Below are positions 16,996-28,942 of a DNA stretch of 64,000 bases, piece after piece. Below the pieces are notes generated by a model, which was given only the letters and a program-made list of their open reading frames with translations, made no database searches and was not told where the DNA came from. Position 1 is the first letter of the stretch. Each line of letters opens with the position of its first letter. Made by a program: the position numbers and the translations under genes. Source of the DNA: Thermoplasmata archaeon (GTDB lineage Archaea; Thermoplasmatota; Thermoplasmata; Thermoplasmatales; Thermoplasmataceae); the NCBI GenBank assembly GCA_021797355.1, contig JAJZZX010000001.1, forward strand, positions 186,001 to 250,000. Direction: 5' to 3'.

Positions 16996-18366
16996 ATGAT
17001 GGTCAGGAGTAAGTACAGCGATTCAAAACTGATGGAAATCAGGGAGACCACTCTGCCAGAGGCTAGAAACATCATCCAAAGGTCTACAGATTCCTACCGT
17101 GAACTTCAGGAAATGCCAGGATTCAGGATTTATGATTCTCTTTTTGACATATCTGAGGCCTTAGAAAGGGATAGCTCCTCGCTTTCCGAGACAATAGCGC
17201 AGGAAACTGGGAAACCTGTGAAACTGGCGAGAGAGGAGGTAGAAGTTGCAAGCCAGCTTTTCAGGGAAGCCGCAGAGGAGGCTAAAAACAGGCATGGCAC
17301 AACGCTATCCATGGACTGGGATAAATCAGGCCTAAACAGAACGGCATATTCCTCATGGATTTCATCAGGGCCGCTGCTCTACCTGTATTCATATCACAGT
17401 CCTCTTTTGTCGGCTTCCTTGAGAGCAGCTGCGGCTCTGGCTTCAAGAAACAGCGTTATACTTAAACCTTCAAGCCAGGCTCCTGTAAGCAGCAAAATGC
17501 TCGTGGACCTGGGAAGCAGATCAGATTTTCCTGCAGGCAGCCTGCAGGCAGCATTCACTCCTGGCTTTGGGAACGTTACTAAATTCCTGGTTGACTCCAG
17601 GGAAGTGAAAGTGCTGGCATTTTCCGGCAACTGGAGCACTGCAAACAGGATTTCATCTATTGCTGGAATAAAGAAATACATTATGGAAATCTATGGAAAC
17701 GCCACAGCTATTGTCTGGAATGATGCAGATCTTGATACGGCGGCAGAACAGATAGTCAGGTCAGCTTTTGTCACTTCCACCCATACCGGCCATCATCTGC
17801 AGAGGATACTCATACACACAGAAGCATATGAATACTTCAAAAACAGGATTGCGGAAGTGGCATCTCACCTGAGATGTGGTGATCCCATGGATGCTGAGAC
17901 CGATATTGGGCCTATGATATCCACGGAAGAAGCAGACAGCACACAGAATATTATCAATCTGGCATCAAGTCTTGGAGGAACGGTAATACTCGGTGGGAAG
18001 AGGGAAGGAAATGTGGTGCAGCCCACGCTTATCGAGGGGATAAGCACATCGTCATACCTGTGGAATAATGATGTGCCAGGTGCTTTAGTTCTGATAAATC
18101 CCATATCATCAATGGCTGAAGCAGTGAAGACTGCCAACGAATGTTCATCCGGACTTTACACAGGGTTGTTCACTTCAGACCTTAATCTTGCACTCTTCGC
18201 TGGTGAAAGACTGCAGACCCCTATGATTGTAGTCAACGATTATCCTGATTTTCTTCCCGCCAAGCTGCCGCTATCAGGCACAGGGAAAAACTGGACATTC
18301 AGGAATGGAGTCTCCTACCTCATGGATGAGATGAGCGGAACAAGAGAAATGATGATAAAAAGGTAA
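16996..18366 (+). CDS. aldehyde dehydrogenase-family protein lacking the catalytic cysteine
   Basis: A 456-residue protein with the full ALDH fold (LKPSSQAP, MEIYGNATAIVWNDADLDTAAEQ, CGDPMDAETDIGPMIS, PTLIEG) but a degraded active site. The general-base Glu is E231. Exactly 34 residues later, where the nucleophilic Cys belongs, there is Gly265 (SAFVTSTHTGHHLQRILIH). The oxyanion Asn position is His134 (YHSP), and the second glycine of the NAD-binding GxxxxG is replaced (FSGNWSTANRI). The frame is intact and length normal, so it is not a plain pseudogene. It is probably not an aldehyde oxidiser; a binding, regulatory or altered catalytic role is possible. A TATA box at 16964-16973 supports the start. 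Confidence 0.8.
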   Translation: MMVRSKYSDSKLMEIRETTLPEARNIIQRSTDSYRELQEMPGFRIYDSLFDISEALERDSSSLSETIAQETGKPVKLAREEVEVASQLFREAAEEAKNRHGTTLSMDWDKSGLNRTAYSSWISSGPLLYLYSYHSPLLSASLRAAAALASRNSVILKPSSQAPVSSKMLVDLGSRSDFPAGSLQAAFTPGFGNVTKFLVDSREVKVLAFSGNWSTANRISSIAGIKKYIMEIYGNATAIVWNDADLDTAAEQIVRSAFVTSTHTGHHLQRILIHTEAYEYFKNRIAEVASHLRCGDPMDAETDIGPMISTEEADSTQNIINLASSLGGTVILGGKREGNVVQPTLIEGISTSSYLWNNDVPGALVLINPISSMAEAVKTANECSSGLYTGLFTSDLNLALFAGERLQTPMIVVNDYPDFLPAKLPLSGTGKNWTFRNGVSYLMDEMSGTREMMIKR

Positions 18367-18367
18367 T

Positions 18368-19582
18368 TTACCTTAGAGGCCTCATCCTCTTTATGACTTC
18401 AGCTGAGAATTCGCTGCACTTCAGAGGCTTTATGTTGAGAACCCTGGCGAGGTCCTGCGTTACCTTCTGATCCTTATATGCGGACATAATTGCATCCTCT
18501 AATACCTGGGCGGCCTCATTCCAGCCAAGGTGGCGGAGCATCATCTCTCCAGAAAGCATGAGTGAAGTTGGATTTGCAACATCCATCCCAGCATACTTTG
18601 GTGCAGTTCCATGCACGGCTTCGAAAATGGCGTAAACATCCCCAACATTTCCGCCCGGTGCCAGCCCTAGCCCTCCAACCTGGGCTGCAAGAGCATCTGA
18701 CAGGTAATCCCCATTCAGGTTCGTTGTTGCGATCACGTCATAGTCCTCGGTTCTTGTGAGTACCTGCTGGAACATGTTGTCAGTAATTCTGTCCTTGATC
18801 ACAATCCTGTTCGGGAAGGCTTCAGGCTGCTTTAGGTACTCCTCCTCAGTGACAGTCTTCTCACCAAATTCATTCCTGGCAACCTCATATCCCCAGTCTT
18901 TGAAGGCACCCTCAGTGTATTTCATGATGTTGCCCTTGTGCACAAGAGTGACACTCTTTCTTCTATTCTGAACTGCGTATTCAATGGCCTTTCTCACAAG
19001 CCTGGAAGAGCGGAACCTGCTGATTGGTTTTATGCCGATTCCCGTGTCGTCAGTAAGATTTATTGAGAAATTTTCGGAAAGGAATTTCCTGAGCATAATT
19101 GCTTCCGGGGAATCAAATTTCCATTCTATTCCCATGTACAGGTCTTCCGTGTTTTCCCTGAAGACCACCATGTTCATCTTTTCTGGATTCTTGACAGGAG
19201 ATGGGACCCCTGGGAAAAATTTGACAGGCCTGATGTTGGCATACAGATCAAAGTACTGCCTCAGAGTAACGTTTAGGCTCCTGAAACCCTGGCCTATTGG
19301 TGTTGTCAGCGGGCCTTTTATGGAGACTACACACTTCTTGAGAAGATCCAGAGACTCCTGGGGAAGGTGCTTGCCAGTTGTTTCCATGGCCTCTTCACCT
19401 GCGAGTACCTTTTCCCAGATGATATTTCTCTCCCCCTTGTATGCGATCTCAAGTGATGCGTTGATAGCTGCAATTGACGCCTTTGTGATGTCAGGGCCAA
19501 TTCCATCACCCTCGATGTATCCTATTGTGGGATTATTTGGAATCTCTAACCCTTTTCCCTCTATTACCTTAATGTATGCCAT
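18368..19582 (-). CDS. icd: isocitrate dehydrogenase (NADP-type)
   Basis: A 404-residue beta-decarboxylating dehydrogenase that converts isocitrate to 2-oxoglutarate in the citrate cycle. The substrate region GFRSLNVTLRQYFDLYANIRPVK contains the Ser and Arg cluster typical of isocitrate rather than isopropylmalate enzymes. The metal-binding segment is TTNLNGDYLSDALAAQ. The cofactor region HGTAPKYAGMDVANP carries the Lys-Tyr pair seen in NADP-specific bacterial enzymes. The gene is convergent with the ALDH-like gene, whose stop lies one base away. Confidence 0.95.
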   Translation of the reverse strand: MAYIKVIEGKGLEIPNNPTIGYIEGDGIGPDITKASIAAINASLEIAYKGERNIIWEKVLAGEEAMETTGKHLPQESLDLLKKCVVSIKGPLTTPIGQGFRSLNVTLRQYFDLYANIRPVKFFPGVPSPVKNPEKMNMVVFRENTEDLYMGIEWKFDSPEAIMLRKFLSENFSINLTDDTGIGIKPISRFRSSRLVRKAIEYAVQNRRKSVTLVHKGNIMKYTEGAFKDWGYEVARNEFGEKTVTEEEYLKQPEAFPNRIVIKDRITDNMFQQVLTRTEDYDVIATTNLNGDYLSDALAAQVGGLGLAPGGNVGDVYAIFEAVHGTAPKYAGMDVANPTSLMLSGEMMLRHLGWNEAAQVLEDAIMSAYKDQKVTQDLARVLNIKPLKCSEFSAEVIKRMRPLR

Positions 19583-19792
19583 GTAAGATCGTGCAGAAAT
19601 GCCATGTGATATTTTATAGTTTGAGATTCCAAACTTTAGGCATTACGAACCGATATTCTGTATCAACCTCATCGTTTCTCAATCCGGGGACACTGGCAAA
19701 CATTATTAGGAAAGATACTATGTTTTGCAAGTGCAAAACGCTTCTAACCTTGTTATGGAAGATTTGCCTGGCTCTTGCGTTCTGAATGATGA

Positions 19793-21866
<2,074 letters not shown>

Positions 21867-21976
21867 AGATGCTGATCAACTGATAGATCAAATAGATTAC
21901 CTGAATTCAGAGATATGATCTGGAATCTTCGGGCGCTCTCCAGAAAACATTTATTGCAAACCGGCATTCTATTATC

Positions 21977-23665
21977 ATGGTCATTGAAGAGAAATCCGAG
22001 TTTCACAGAAATATAAAACACGTTATTCATGCACCAAGGGGACCGCACCTCAACACAAGAGGCTGGGGACAGGAAGCTGCCCTGAGACTCCTGATGAACA
22101 ACCTAGATCCGGAAGTGGCGATGGATCCTGATAACCTCATTGTCTACGGCGGCAAGGGAAAGGCTGCAAGGAACTGGGAGGCATTCGACGAAATCACCAG
22201 CATGCTAAAGGAATTATACAACGACGAAACACTTCTGATTCAGTCTGGTAAGCCCGTGGGTGCATTCAAGACTTCAAAGTGGGCCCCCAGAGTTCTCATC
22301 GTGAATGCCCAGATAGTTCCCCGGTGGGCTACAGACGACATCTTCTGGGAACTTGAGAGGAAAGGGCTCACGATGTTTGGCCAGATGACGGCTGGCAGCT
22401 GGATCTACATTGGGTCCCAGGGTGTTCTCCAGGGAACATATGAGACTCTGGCAGCAATCGCCAGAAAGGAATTTCACACTCCTGACCTGAAGGGCAAATG
22501 GTTCCTGACTGCCGGGCTTGGCGAGATGGGGGGTGCCCAGCCACTAGCAGCAACAATGAACGGGGGCGTTGCCATAGTTGTCGAAGTAAACCCTGAGAAG
22601 ATAGAAAGGAGGATTCGTGGAAAGTATCTTGATGTATCGGCAAAGACCCTTGACGAAGCGCTGAAGATGAAGGACGAAGCCCTGGCTTCTGGAAAGGCAC
22701 TATCCATAGGCCTTCTGGGCAATGCAGCAACAGTATACGCTGACCTGGCATCAAGGAAGATAGTGCCTGACGTTGTCTCTGATCAGACAGCCGCTCATGA
22801 CCTCAATCTTGGATATATCCCTGAGGGATATACTGTCGAAACAGCCGCAGTCTTCAGGAATTCCGATCCGGAGGGCTACAAGAATGCTGTATACGCCTCC
22901 ATAGTCAAGGAGACAAAGTCCATGATCTGGTTCAAGGAGAATGGATCCAAGGTCTTTGACTATGGCAACAATCTCAGGACCAGGGCACAGGAGGGGGGCC
23001 TAAGAAATGCCTTTGACATACCGGGCTATGTTCCTGCCTATATAAGAGACCTGTTTGCAGTAGGTTCCGGGCCATTCAGGTGGGTGGCACTTTCTGGTGA
23101 TCCCAATGATATCTACGCTATTGACGATGCAATAATAGAAAACTTTGGCTACGAAGAACACCTTGTAAAATGGATCAGGCTTGCCAAGGAAAAGGTGAAG
23201 TTCCAGGGCCTTCCTGCCAGGATATGCTACGCTGGCTACGGAATGAGGGAGAAGCTCGGCCTGCTCATGAACGAGCTAGTGAGGAAGAAAGTGGTATCAG
23301 CCCCAATAGCAATTGGTAGGGATCATCATGACACTGGATCGGTTGCTTCGCCTTACAGGGAGACTGAGGGCATGAAGGACGGCAGCGACGCCATTGCAGA
23401 CTGGCCAATACTTAATGCACTCCTCAACGCCTCCTCCGGTGCAACGTGGGTCTCAGTGCACCATGGCGGCGGTACCGGCATAGGCAATTCCATACACGCT
23501 GGCTTCGTGCTGGTGGTTGACGGGACCAAGGAGGCCGACGAGAAAGTTTCGACGGTCCTAAATGCCGATCCTGGCATAGGAGTAATCAGGCATGCAGATG
23601 CGGGCTACGATAGCTCCAGGGAGCTCATAAGGAAGGGTGTAAGGTTCAAGGTTCCAATGAAATAA
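21977..23665 (+). CDS. hutU: urocanate hydratase
   Basis: The second enzyme of histidine degradation; it hydrates urocanate to imidazolonepropionate using tightly bound NAD. The 562-residue protein has the canonical start region ([30 protein letters not shown]), [43 protein letters not shown] and [12 protein letters not shown]. The FtcD and FchA enzymes acting two steps later are encoded 36 kb away at 58445-59965. HutH and HutI are not in the window, and no hut regulator is adjacent. The start follows a short AT-rich region and the transcript is probably leaderless. Confidence 0.95.
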   Translation: MVIEEKSEFHRNIKHVIHAPRGPHLNTRGWGQEAALRLLMNNLDPEVAMDPDNLIVYGGKGKAARNWEAFDEITSMLKELYNDETLLIQSGKPVGAFKTSKWAPRVLIVNAQIVPRWATDDIFWELERKGLTMFGQMTAGSWIYIGSQGVLQGTYETLAAIARKEFHTPDLKGKWFLTAGLGEMGGAQPLAATMNGGVAIVVEVNPEKIERRIRGKYLDVSAKTLDEALKMKDEALASGKALSIGLLGNAATVYADLASRKIVPDVVSDQTAAHDLNLGYIPEGYTVETAAVFRNSDPEGYKNAVYASIVKETKSMIWFKENGSKVFDYGNNLRTRAQEGGLRNAFDIPGYVPAYIRDLFAVGSGPFRWVALSGDPNDIYAIDDAIIENFGYEEHLVKWIRLAKEKVKFQGLPARICYAGYGMREKLGLLMNELVRKKVVSAPIAIGRDHHDTGSVASPYRETEGMKDGSDAIADWPILNALLNASSGATWVSVHHGGGTGIGNSIHAGFVLVVDGTKEADEKVSTVLNADPGIGVIRHADAGYDSSRELIRKGVRFKVPMK

Positions 23666-23679
23666 CTGTGCAACACTAA

Positions 23680-23991
23680 TTATCCCTTCCATATTCCTAT
23701 GCCAAAGCCTATGACAAATAGAACAATGGAGAAAGTCACTCCAATGGTTCCGAAATTCAGCTGGCTGAAGAATGAAAATATTGTGGATGATATCTGCGAT
23801 GTGCTGACGCTGGGAATAAATGAAAGCCCCAGAAAGGAAGCAAGTATGAACGCCACAATAATGAGCACAACCGAGATGAGCGCCTTCTTAATGGCAAGGC
23901 CGAACAGAAGGCCGTCAATGAAACCAAGGAGCAGCGTTATATAAATTGCATATGGCTCAAGGCCGGCTGGATAAATAAGTGAACCAGACAT
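23680..23991 (-). CDS. small membrane protein, unknown function
   Basis: A 103-residue, very hydrophobic protein with three likely membrane helices, at about residues 13-30, 36-57 and 80-100. A short Ser/Thr-rich loop (PSVSTSQISSTIF) lies between the second and third. Charged residues are few (two lysines before helix 2, one near the C terminus). I do not recognise a family. It is convergent with hutU and lies 77 bases downstream of an MFS gene on the same strand, so it could be cotranscribed with that carrier. Confidence 0.55.
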   Translation of the reverse strand: MSGSLIYPAGLEPYAIYITLLLGFIDGLLFGLAIKKALISVVLIIVAFILASFLGLSFIPSVSTSQISSTIFSFFSQLNFGTIGVTFSIVLFVIGFGIGIWKG

Positions 23992-24068
23992 TCAAAATAC
24001 CTTGCCTTTAGAATGGAAAAGAGAATATATAAAAGTTGTCAGACAATTTCACTTTCAAATAAATGGCC

Positions 24069-25262
24069 TCATTCTGCCTTTGGGACGGCCCCCGATCTTG
24101 CATGTGAACCAACCACAAGGGTAAACGAAAGGAAAAAGCCAACCGCCACCAGTAACGAGGTAATTATGACCCCTAGCAGGGAATGCCCAAGAAAGAATGG
24201 GCCATAGAAAACAGGGATTAGTGCCACTCCAAGGTTGGTAGCCACGCTATACATTGAGGTGGAAAAACCAGATCTGGCTGGGTCCTCAACATACCTGGTG
24301 GTCGATGTCATTGCCATGGACCAGAAAGCGTTTCCAAAGAATCCAAAAGAGAAATATGCAATGGCAAGAACAGGTATGTCAGCAGTGAATGCAAGATAAT
24401 ATGTAAGAAACACAATGGATACAAGGGTAAGGGCAGATGAAAAGACCATTCCAGATCTCATGTTCCCAATTCTTTCAAAGACAGGAGGCAATATGATGGC
24501 GCCCAAGGCGGACCCCAAGAATGCCAGTCCTGTGAGTGAGCCTGAGCTTGTAAGCGCAACAGCCCGTGAGGCACCATGGCTGATTAGGTCGTTGGCAGCT
24601 ATCCCCCCGAACATAACCGATAACGAGGAAATAACGAGGCCAACATACCAGTTCTTTATCATGCCTGGCCTGAACACACCCCTGAGCGATTTTCCGGCAT
24701 ATTCCACCGGATAGTCCCTAACAACTGCCAGCACAATGAGAAAGGCTACCAGGGCAAGAATACCGTCAAACAGAAAAGTGTGAGTGAGGCTTTTTCCAAG
24801 GGCTGAGTATAGATATGGAGTGAGGAACGCTCCCATGGACATCCCCAGAAAAAGTATGCCCACGCTTATACCCACTATGGTGTGTGATCTCCTGCTGTCA
24901 ACAGACTGTGCAATTGCACCGACGGGACCAAGCGCCAGTGGATATGCAATAGCAGCAACGGTCTGGAAAACGAACAGGAAATCATAGCCCGTTGAGAAGC
25001 CCCTAGCAATAAGGCCAATGGCCGATAGGGCTCCTGAGACAATGAGCGTGATCCTAACGGAATAGCGCGCGGAAAGATATCCAGAGAGCAGCGCAAATGC
25101 CACCATGGTATATCCATAAAGAGAAATGAGCAGAAGGATTGAAGCGGAATTAACATCAAATCTTGTGCTAAGTTCAGGAACCAGCGGGGCTAGCGTGAAC
25201 CATCCAAAGCCTATTGTAAAGTTCAGGAACCAGTATGGTGCAAGCCTGAGATATCTATTCAA
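24069..25262 (-). CDS. MFS transporter
   Basis: A 397-residue polytopic carrier with about 12 helices. MFS landmarks include the loop 2-3 segment GYLSARYSVRITLI, the helix 5 region LGMSMGAFLTPYLYSALG and a central charged loop (VRDYPVEYAGKSLRGVFRPGMIK) between the two halves. The substrate is unknown. It has no close sequence resemblance by eye to the other MFS genes in this window. Confidence 0.8.
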   Translation of the reverse strand: MNRYLRLAPYWFLNFTIGFGWFTLAPLVPELSTRFDVNSASILLLISLYGYTMVAFALLSGYLSARYSVRITLIVSGALSAIGLIARGFSTGYDFLFVFQTVAAIAYPLALGPVGAIAQSVDSRRSHTIVGISVGILFLGMSMGAFLTPYLYSALGKSLTHTFLFDGILALVAFLIVLAVVRDYPVEYAGKSLRGVFRPGMIKNWYVGLVISSLSVMFGGIAANDLISHGASRAVALTSSGSLTGLAFLGSALGAIILPPVFERIGNMRSGMVFSSALTLVSIVFLTYYLAFTADIPVLAIAYFSFGFFGNAFWSMAMTSTTRYVEDPARSGFSTSMYSVATNLGVALIPVFYGPFFLGHSLLGVIITSLLVAVGFFLSFTLVVGSHARSGAVPKAE

Positions 25263-25353
25263 TGCATGACACTGATGTTCACTCTCTTCTTAAATTTATT
25301 CCGTTATGGAGTTGGAGCCGCAAAATTAATGTCTTATTTAATCCTATGAAATT

Positions 25354-26451
25354 ATGTCGCTTAAGGCAGTTGTAATGGCTGGCGGTAAAGGAACGCGTCT
25401 TCGCCCCATCACGTATTCCATTCCAAAACCTCTGGTGCCAATAGCCGGGAAACCCTGCATTGGCTATGTCCTGGATTCCTATTACGAGGCAGGGATTAAG
25501 GACGCAATAATAACTGCCGGGTATAAGTTCGAGTCTCTGATCAATGGAGTGCTGCAGTTCAAGCAGCATGACCAGAACATTCTGTTCTCAGTAGAAAAAC
25601 AGCCTGCAGGAACAGCAGGCAGCATAAAGCTAATATCGAAATTCATAGACGACACGTTCGTGGTCGGAAGCGGGGACACACTTATCGATTTCAACGTTGG
25701 GAAGATCGTAGAATTCCACAGGAAATCAAAGGCAAAGATAACCATAGTGCTAACGACGGTGGAGGATACATCGCAATTTGGTATTGTTGAGCTGAAAGAT
25801 GGCATCATAACCAGGTTCCTGGAAAAGCCCAGTCCAAAGGAAGCATTCTCTAACCTAATAAACGCCGGCATGTACGTAATGGAACCGGAAATACTGGATT
25901 ACATTCCTGAGGGTGAACCCTTCGACTTTGCAAAACAGCTTTTCCCTCTCCTACTCGGTGAAGGCGTAAAGATCCATGGATACATTGGCGATGGCACGTG
26001 GCTCGACACTGGCAGACCAAATGACATGATAAGGGCAAATCAGCTGATGACGCAGAAATATGGGACCGAGATGAACGGGGAAAACATGTCTGGCAAATTA
26101 ATAATAAACAGTTTTATGAAAGATCTGAAAGGAGCTAAAATCGAGGGTCCGACATATATTGGGTCATCAGTAAGGATGGGTAAGGGCACAGTGATCAGGA
26201 GAAGTTCAATCTATGACAATGTCCAGATAGGAGACAACGTTTTGATTGAAGATTCTATCCTAATGGAAAACGCCAGGGTAAACGACGGCAGTAAACTTGT
26301 GAAATCAGTGATCATGAAGGGCACGTCCATAGACAAGAACTGCGAAATACACGAAAGCGTGCTTGCACCGCAGCTAAAACTACAGAGCAACTCCAGGGTC
26401 TACAACGTATCACTTTCATCAGATGTCATTGAGGATGAAAACTCATCCTGA
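25354..26451 (+). CDS. sugar-phosphate nucleotidyltransferase with left-handed beta-helix domain
   Basis: A 365-residue enzyme like the archaeal glucose-1-phosphate thymidylyltransferase / GlmU-type proteins. The N-terminal transferase domain (residues 1-240) has MAGGKGTRLRPITYSIPKPLVPIAGKP, VGSGDTLIDFN and EKPSPKEAFSNLINAGMYV. The C-terminal part (about 255-360) has hexapeptide-type repeats (YIGSSVRMGKGTVIRRSSIYDNVQIGDNVLIEDSIL) that fold as a left-handed beta helix. That part may be an acyltransferase or only structural. The start is supported by a TCTTATTTAATCC box before 25354. Sugar specificity cannot be read. Confidence 0.87.
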   Translation: MSLKAVVMAGGKGTRLRPITYSIPKPLVPIAGKPCIGYVLDSYYEAGIKDAIITAGYKFESLINGVLQFKQHDQNILFSVEKQPAGTAGSIKLISKFIDDTFVVGSGDTLIDFNVGKIVEFHRKSKAKITIVLTTVEDTSQFGIVELKDGIITRFLEKPSPKEAFSNLINAGMYVMEPEILDYIPEGEPFDFAKQLFPLLLGEGVKIHGYIGDGTWLDTGRPNDMIRANQLMTQKYGTEMNGENMSGKLIINSFMKDLKGAKIEGPTYIGSSVRMGKGTVIRRSSIYDNVQIGDNVLIEDSILMENARVNDGSKLVKSVIMKGTSIDKNCEIHESVLAPQLKLQSNSRVYNVSLSSDVIEDENSS

Positions 26452-26462
26452 CAGTATTAAAT

Positions 26463-27350
26463 TTACAGGAAACCTGCTTTTTGGAGTATTAGAAGGTCCT
26501 CAGTTGTAAGCTGTTCTCCGTTTTTGAACTTTTCAAACAGCTCAGTGGCCTTACTCTGGAGTTCCCCTTCCTTCTCCTTCTTCTTGGTAGCCTTGGCCTT
26601 AGTCCTTAAGCTAGAAATCACCTTTTCGAGGTCTCTTAGATCATTCTTTGCCTGGATGAAAGCTTCATGCTCCTTTGTGGAATCCTGGCTGTATTTGATG
26701 AAAAGCTCGTGCATTTCATCGGCTTTCTTACGGGTTTCGTCAAGCTCCTGAAGGCTCTTGTTTATGTCATCGCTAAGTGCAGTTATCTTGGCTGAAATTT
26801 CATCAATCTGGACTTTCAAGGCTTCTCCAGCCTTTCTCTCAGCAGCAATCTTCTGGTTGAGATCCTTGACTGAGTCATTGCTTTCCAGCTCCTTTTCTCT
26901 AAGCTGCCTGATCTGCCGGATCTCGTTGGTAAGTTTCCTGATCTCGTGGACAATCTTCTTCTCCTCATCTTTTCCTAGCTCAGTCGTCTGCTGTTTTGTC
27001 TCAAGCCGCTGAAGTTCTTTTTCCTTCATTCTTAGGCTCTGTTTATCGACGCCTTCAACGTTCGTTTCCTGCCTGAGTTTCCTATATTCCTTCCTGAGCT
27101 CGGCCAGGTTTGCATAATGCTGCTCTTTTTCAGCCCTGAGTTTCTGCACCTGCTCTATGAGTTCATTCTTCTCGGCAATTTTCTTTTTGACCTCTTCACG
27201 CATTTCATGAACCTTATTGTTGAGAAGATCTCTTTCCTCAGCATACCTGTGGCTTTCGGCAGCAGCTTCATCCCTCTTCTTGATATGCTCTTCAACTATT
27301 CGTCTAATGTTCTCTCTTTTCTGTTCAAATTCTTCGAGAAGCTCACTCAT
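26463..27350 (-). CDS. archaeal coiled-coil protein (COG1340-like)
   Basis: About 295 residues, almost entirely heptad-repeat coiled coil (roughly residues 5-265, rich in Glu, Lys, Leu, Arg). A compact conserved-looking C-terminal tail reads LFEKFKNGEQLTTEDLLILQKAGFL. The layout matches the uncharacterised archaeal coiled-coil proteins of the COG1340 type; function unknown. The frame opens with TTG at 27359, but ATG 27350 (MSELLEEFEQKR) is the more natural start. It is convergent with the nucleotidyltransferase gene. Confidence 0.75.
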   Translation of the reverse strand: MSELLEEFEQKRENIRRIVEEHIKKRDEAAAESHRYAEERDLLNNKVHEMREEVKKKIAEKNELIEQVQKLRAEKEQHYANLAELRKEYRKLRQETNVEGVDKQSLRMKEKELQRLETKQQTTELGKDEEKKIVHEIRKLTNEIRQIRQLREKELESNDSVKDLNQKIAAERKAGEALKVQIDEISAKITALSDDINKSLQELDETRKKADEMHELFIKYSQDSTKEHEAFIQAKNDLRDLEKVISSLRTKAKATKKKEKEGELQSKATELFEKFKNGEQLTTEDLLILQKAGFL

Positions 27351-27508
27351 ACGGACCAATCAGCGCAGAAGCTTTATCTGAATGCCCGCAGGCAATAAAT
27401 AACTTTCGTAAGTCTGGCGCATTGCAGGGATAAATTTTTCTTACCGATTTTCCCTATACGGCAGAACGTTCCGAATCGCCTTTAATACATTATGGCAATT
27501 CATGTGAA

Positions 27509-28942
27509 GTGGTAGCATCTAGGAGAATTATACAGGTCCTGGGAACAAGCTCCAGCGCAGGCAAGAGTACAGTGACAATGGCTCTTTGCCGATATTTTTC
27601 AAATCTTGGATACAGTGTCAGCCCGTTTAAATCAGTAAACATGTCATTGAATTCGATTTCCATAGAGGGCGGTCACGAGATGGCCAGGTCTCAGTGGCTG
27701 CAGGCAGTTGCTGCCCGAACAGAACCTCTAACAGAAATGAATCCAATACTTCTCAAGCCTGAGGGAAACAGAACGTCCCAGGTTATCGTCCTCGGAAAGA
27801 GCAAAGGAGTTATGGATTATGCCCAATACGGAAAATTTCTTTCTGATGAAGGAAAGGAAATAGTAAGGCAGGCCCTGGAATCACTCCTTGAGAAATATGA
27901 TATTGTTGTGGCAGAGGGGGCTGGATCACCAGCAGAAATAAATCTCTATGAAAGGGACATAGCCAATATCTATGTTTCAAGCATATACAACACTCCGGCA
28001 ATACTTGTTGCTGACATAGAAAGAGGAGGGGTATTTGCCTCCATTTATGGTACCCTAAAACTAATGCCCAGGCCGGATCTGGTGAAATGGATCATAATCA
28101 ACAAGATGAGGGGTTCAGTTGATCTGCTAAAGCTAGGGATAACAAAGATTGAGGAACTTACAGGCAAAGATGTAATCGGTGTTGTACCCTTTGCAGAAAT
28201 AAGGTTGCCCGGAGAGGATTCTCTGGATTATTTAGAATCAAGAAAGAACTCTGGAAATATAGGTGTAATCCGGTATCCACTCATGGAAAATTACAGCGAT
28301 CTTGATCCACTCATACTTTCGGGAAAAGGGTTCACTTACATATCAGAGGCGGGACAATATGACGCTGAAACTTGCCGGACCCTCATATTGCCAGGGTCAA
28401 AGAACGTGGAACAGGATCTCTCATACATCAGAAGAAATGGCATTGACAAAGTGATATACGAACATAGAAGGAGAGGCGGGATAATTCTTGGAATATGCGG
28501 AGGTTATCAGATGCTAGGGAAAGAGATATCAGATCCACATAACGTTCAGATAAAGTCAGGGCAACTTAAAGGGCTTGAATTGCTGGAATCCTCAACAATT
28601 TACGACACTGAGAAAACGGTGCGCCAGGCCCGGTATCGCCTGGCGTCAGATGGGGATGGACCGCAGTATTCCGGTTATGAGATTCACTACGGGAAAGTAG
28701 TGAGCGGAGAGAGGAGTCTCCTTCAAACAGATCTGGGTCCTGAGGGTTCACTTTCCAAGGACGGAAAAGTAATTGGAACCAATATTCATGGCATTCTGGA
28801 GAACCAGAGTATTATGGAACTTATTACAGGCTCAAAGTCAACGTTTGATCATTTTAGCGAAATGGAAAAAAATATAGACCTATTCACGAAAGCTTTTATT
28901 GAAAACGTAGATATTGAGAAGGTCAAGAGATCGTTGCTATGA
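27509..28942 (+). CDS. cbiP: cobyric acid synthase
   Basis: A glutamine-dependent amidase (CobQ/CbiP, 477 residues) that amidates four corrin carboxylates to give adenosylcobyric acid. The N-terminal ATP-binding domain has VLGTSSSAGKSTVTMAL, PFKSVNMSLNS and VVAEGAGSPAEINL. The C-terminal class I glutaminase-like domain has the nucleophile region GIILGICGGYQMLG and the His/Glu region GTNIHGILEN. The start is GTG; no in-frame ATG is available nearby. It overlaps cbiB by four bases (ATGA) in a two-gene cobamide operon. Confidence 0.93.
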   Translation: MVASRRIIQVLGTSSSAGKSTVTMALCRYFSNLGYSVSPFKSVNMSLNSISIEGGHEMARSQWLQAVAARTEPLTEMNPILLKPEGNRTSQVIVLGKSKGVMDYAQYGKFLSDEGKEIVRQALESLLEKYDIVVAEGAGSPAEINLYERDIANIYVSSIYNTPAILVADIERGGVFASIYGTLKLMPRPDLVKWIIINKMRGSVDLLKLGITKIEELTGKDVIGVVPFAEIRLPGEDSLDYLESRKNSGNIGVIRYPLMENYSDLDPLILSGKGFTYISEAGQYDAETCRTLILPGSKNVEQDLSYIRRNGIDKVIYEHRRRGGIILGICGGYQMLGKEISDPHNVQIKSGQLKGLELLESSTIYDTEKTVRQARYRLASDGDGPQYSGYEIHYGKVVSGERSLLQTDLGPEGSLSKDGKVIGTNIHGILENQSIMELITGSKSTFDHFSEMEKNIDLFTKAFIENVDIEKVKRSLL

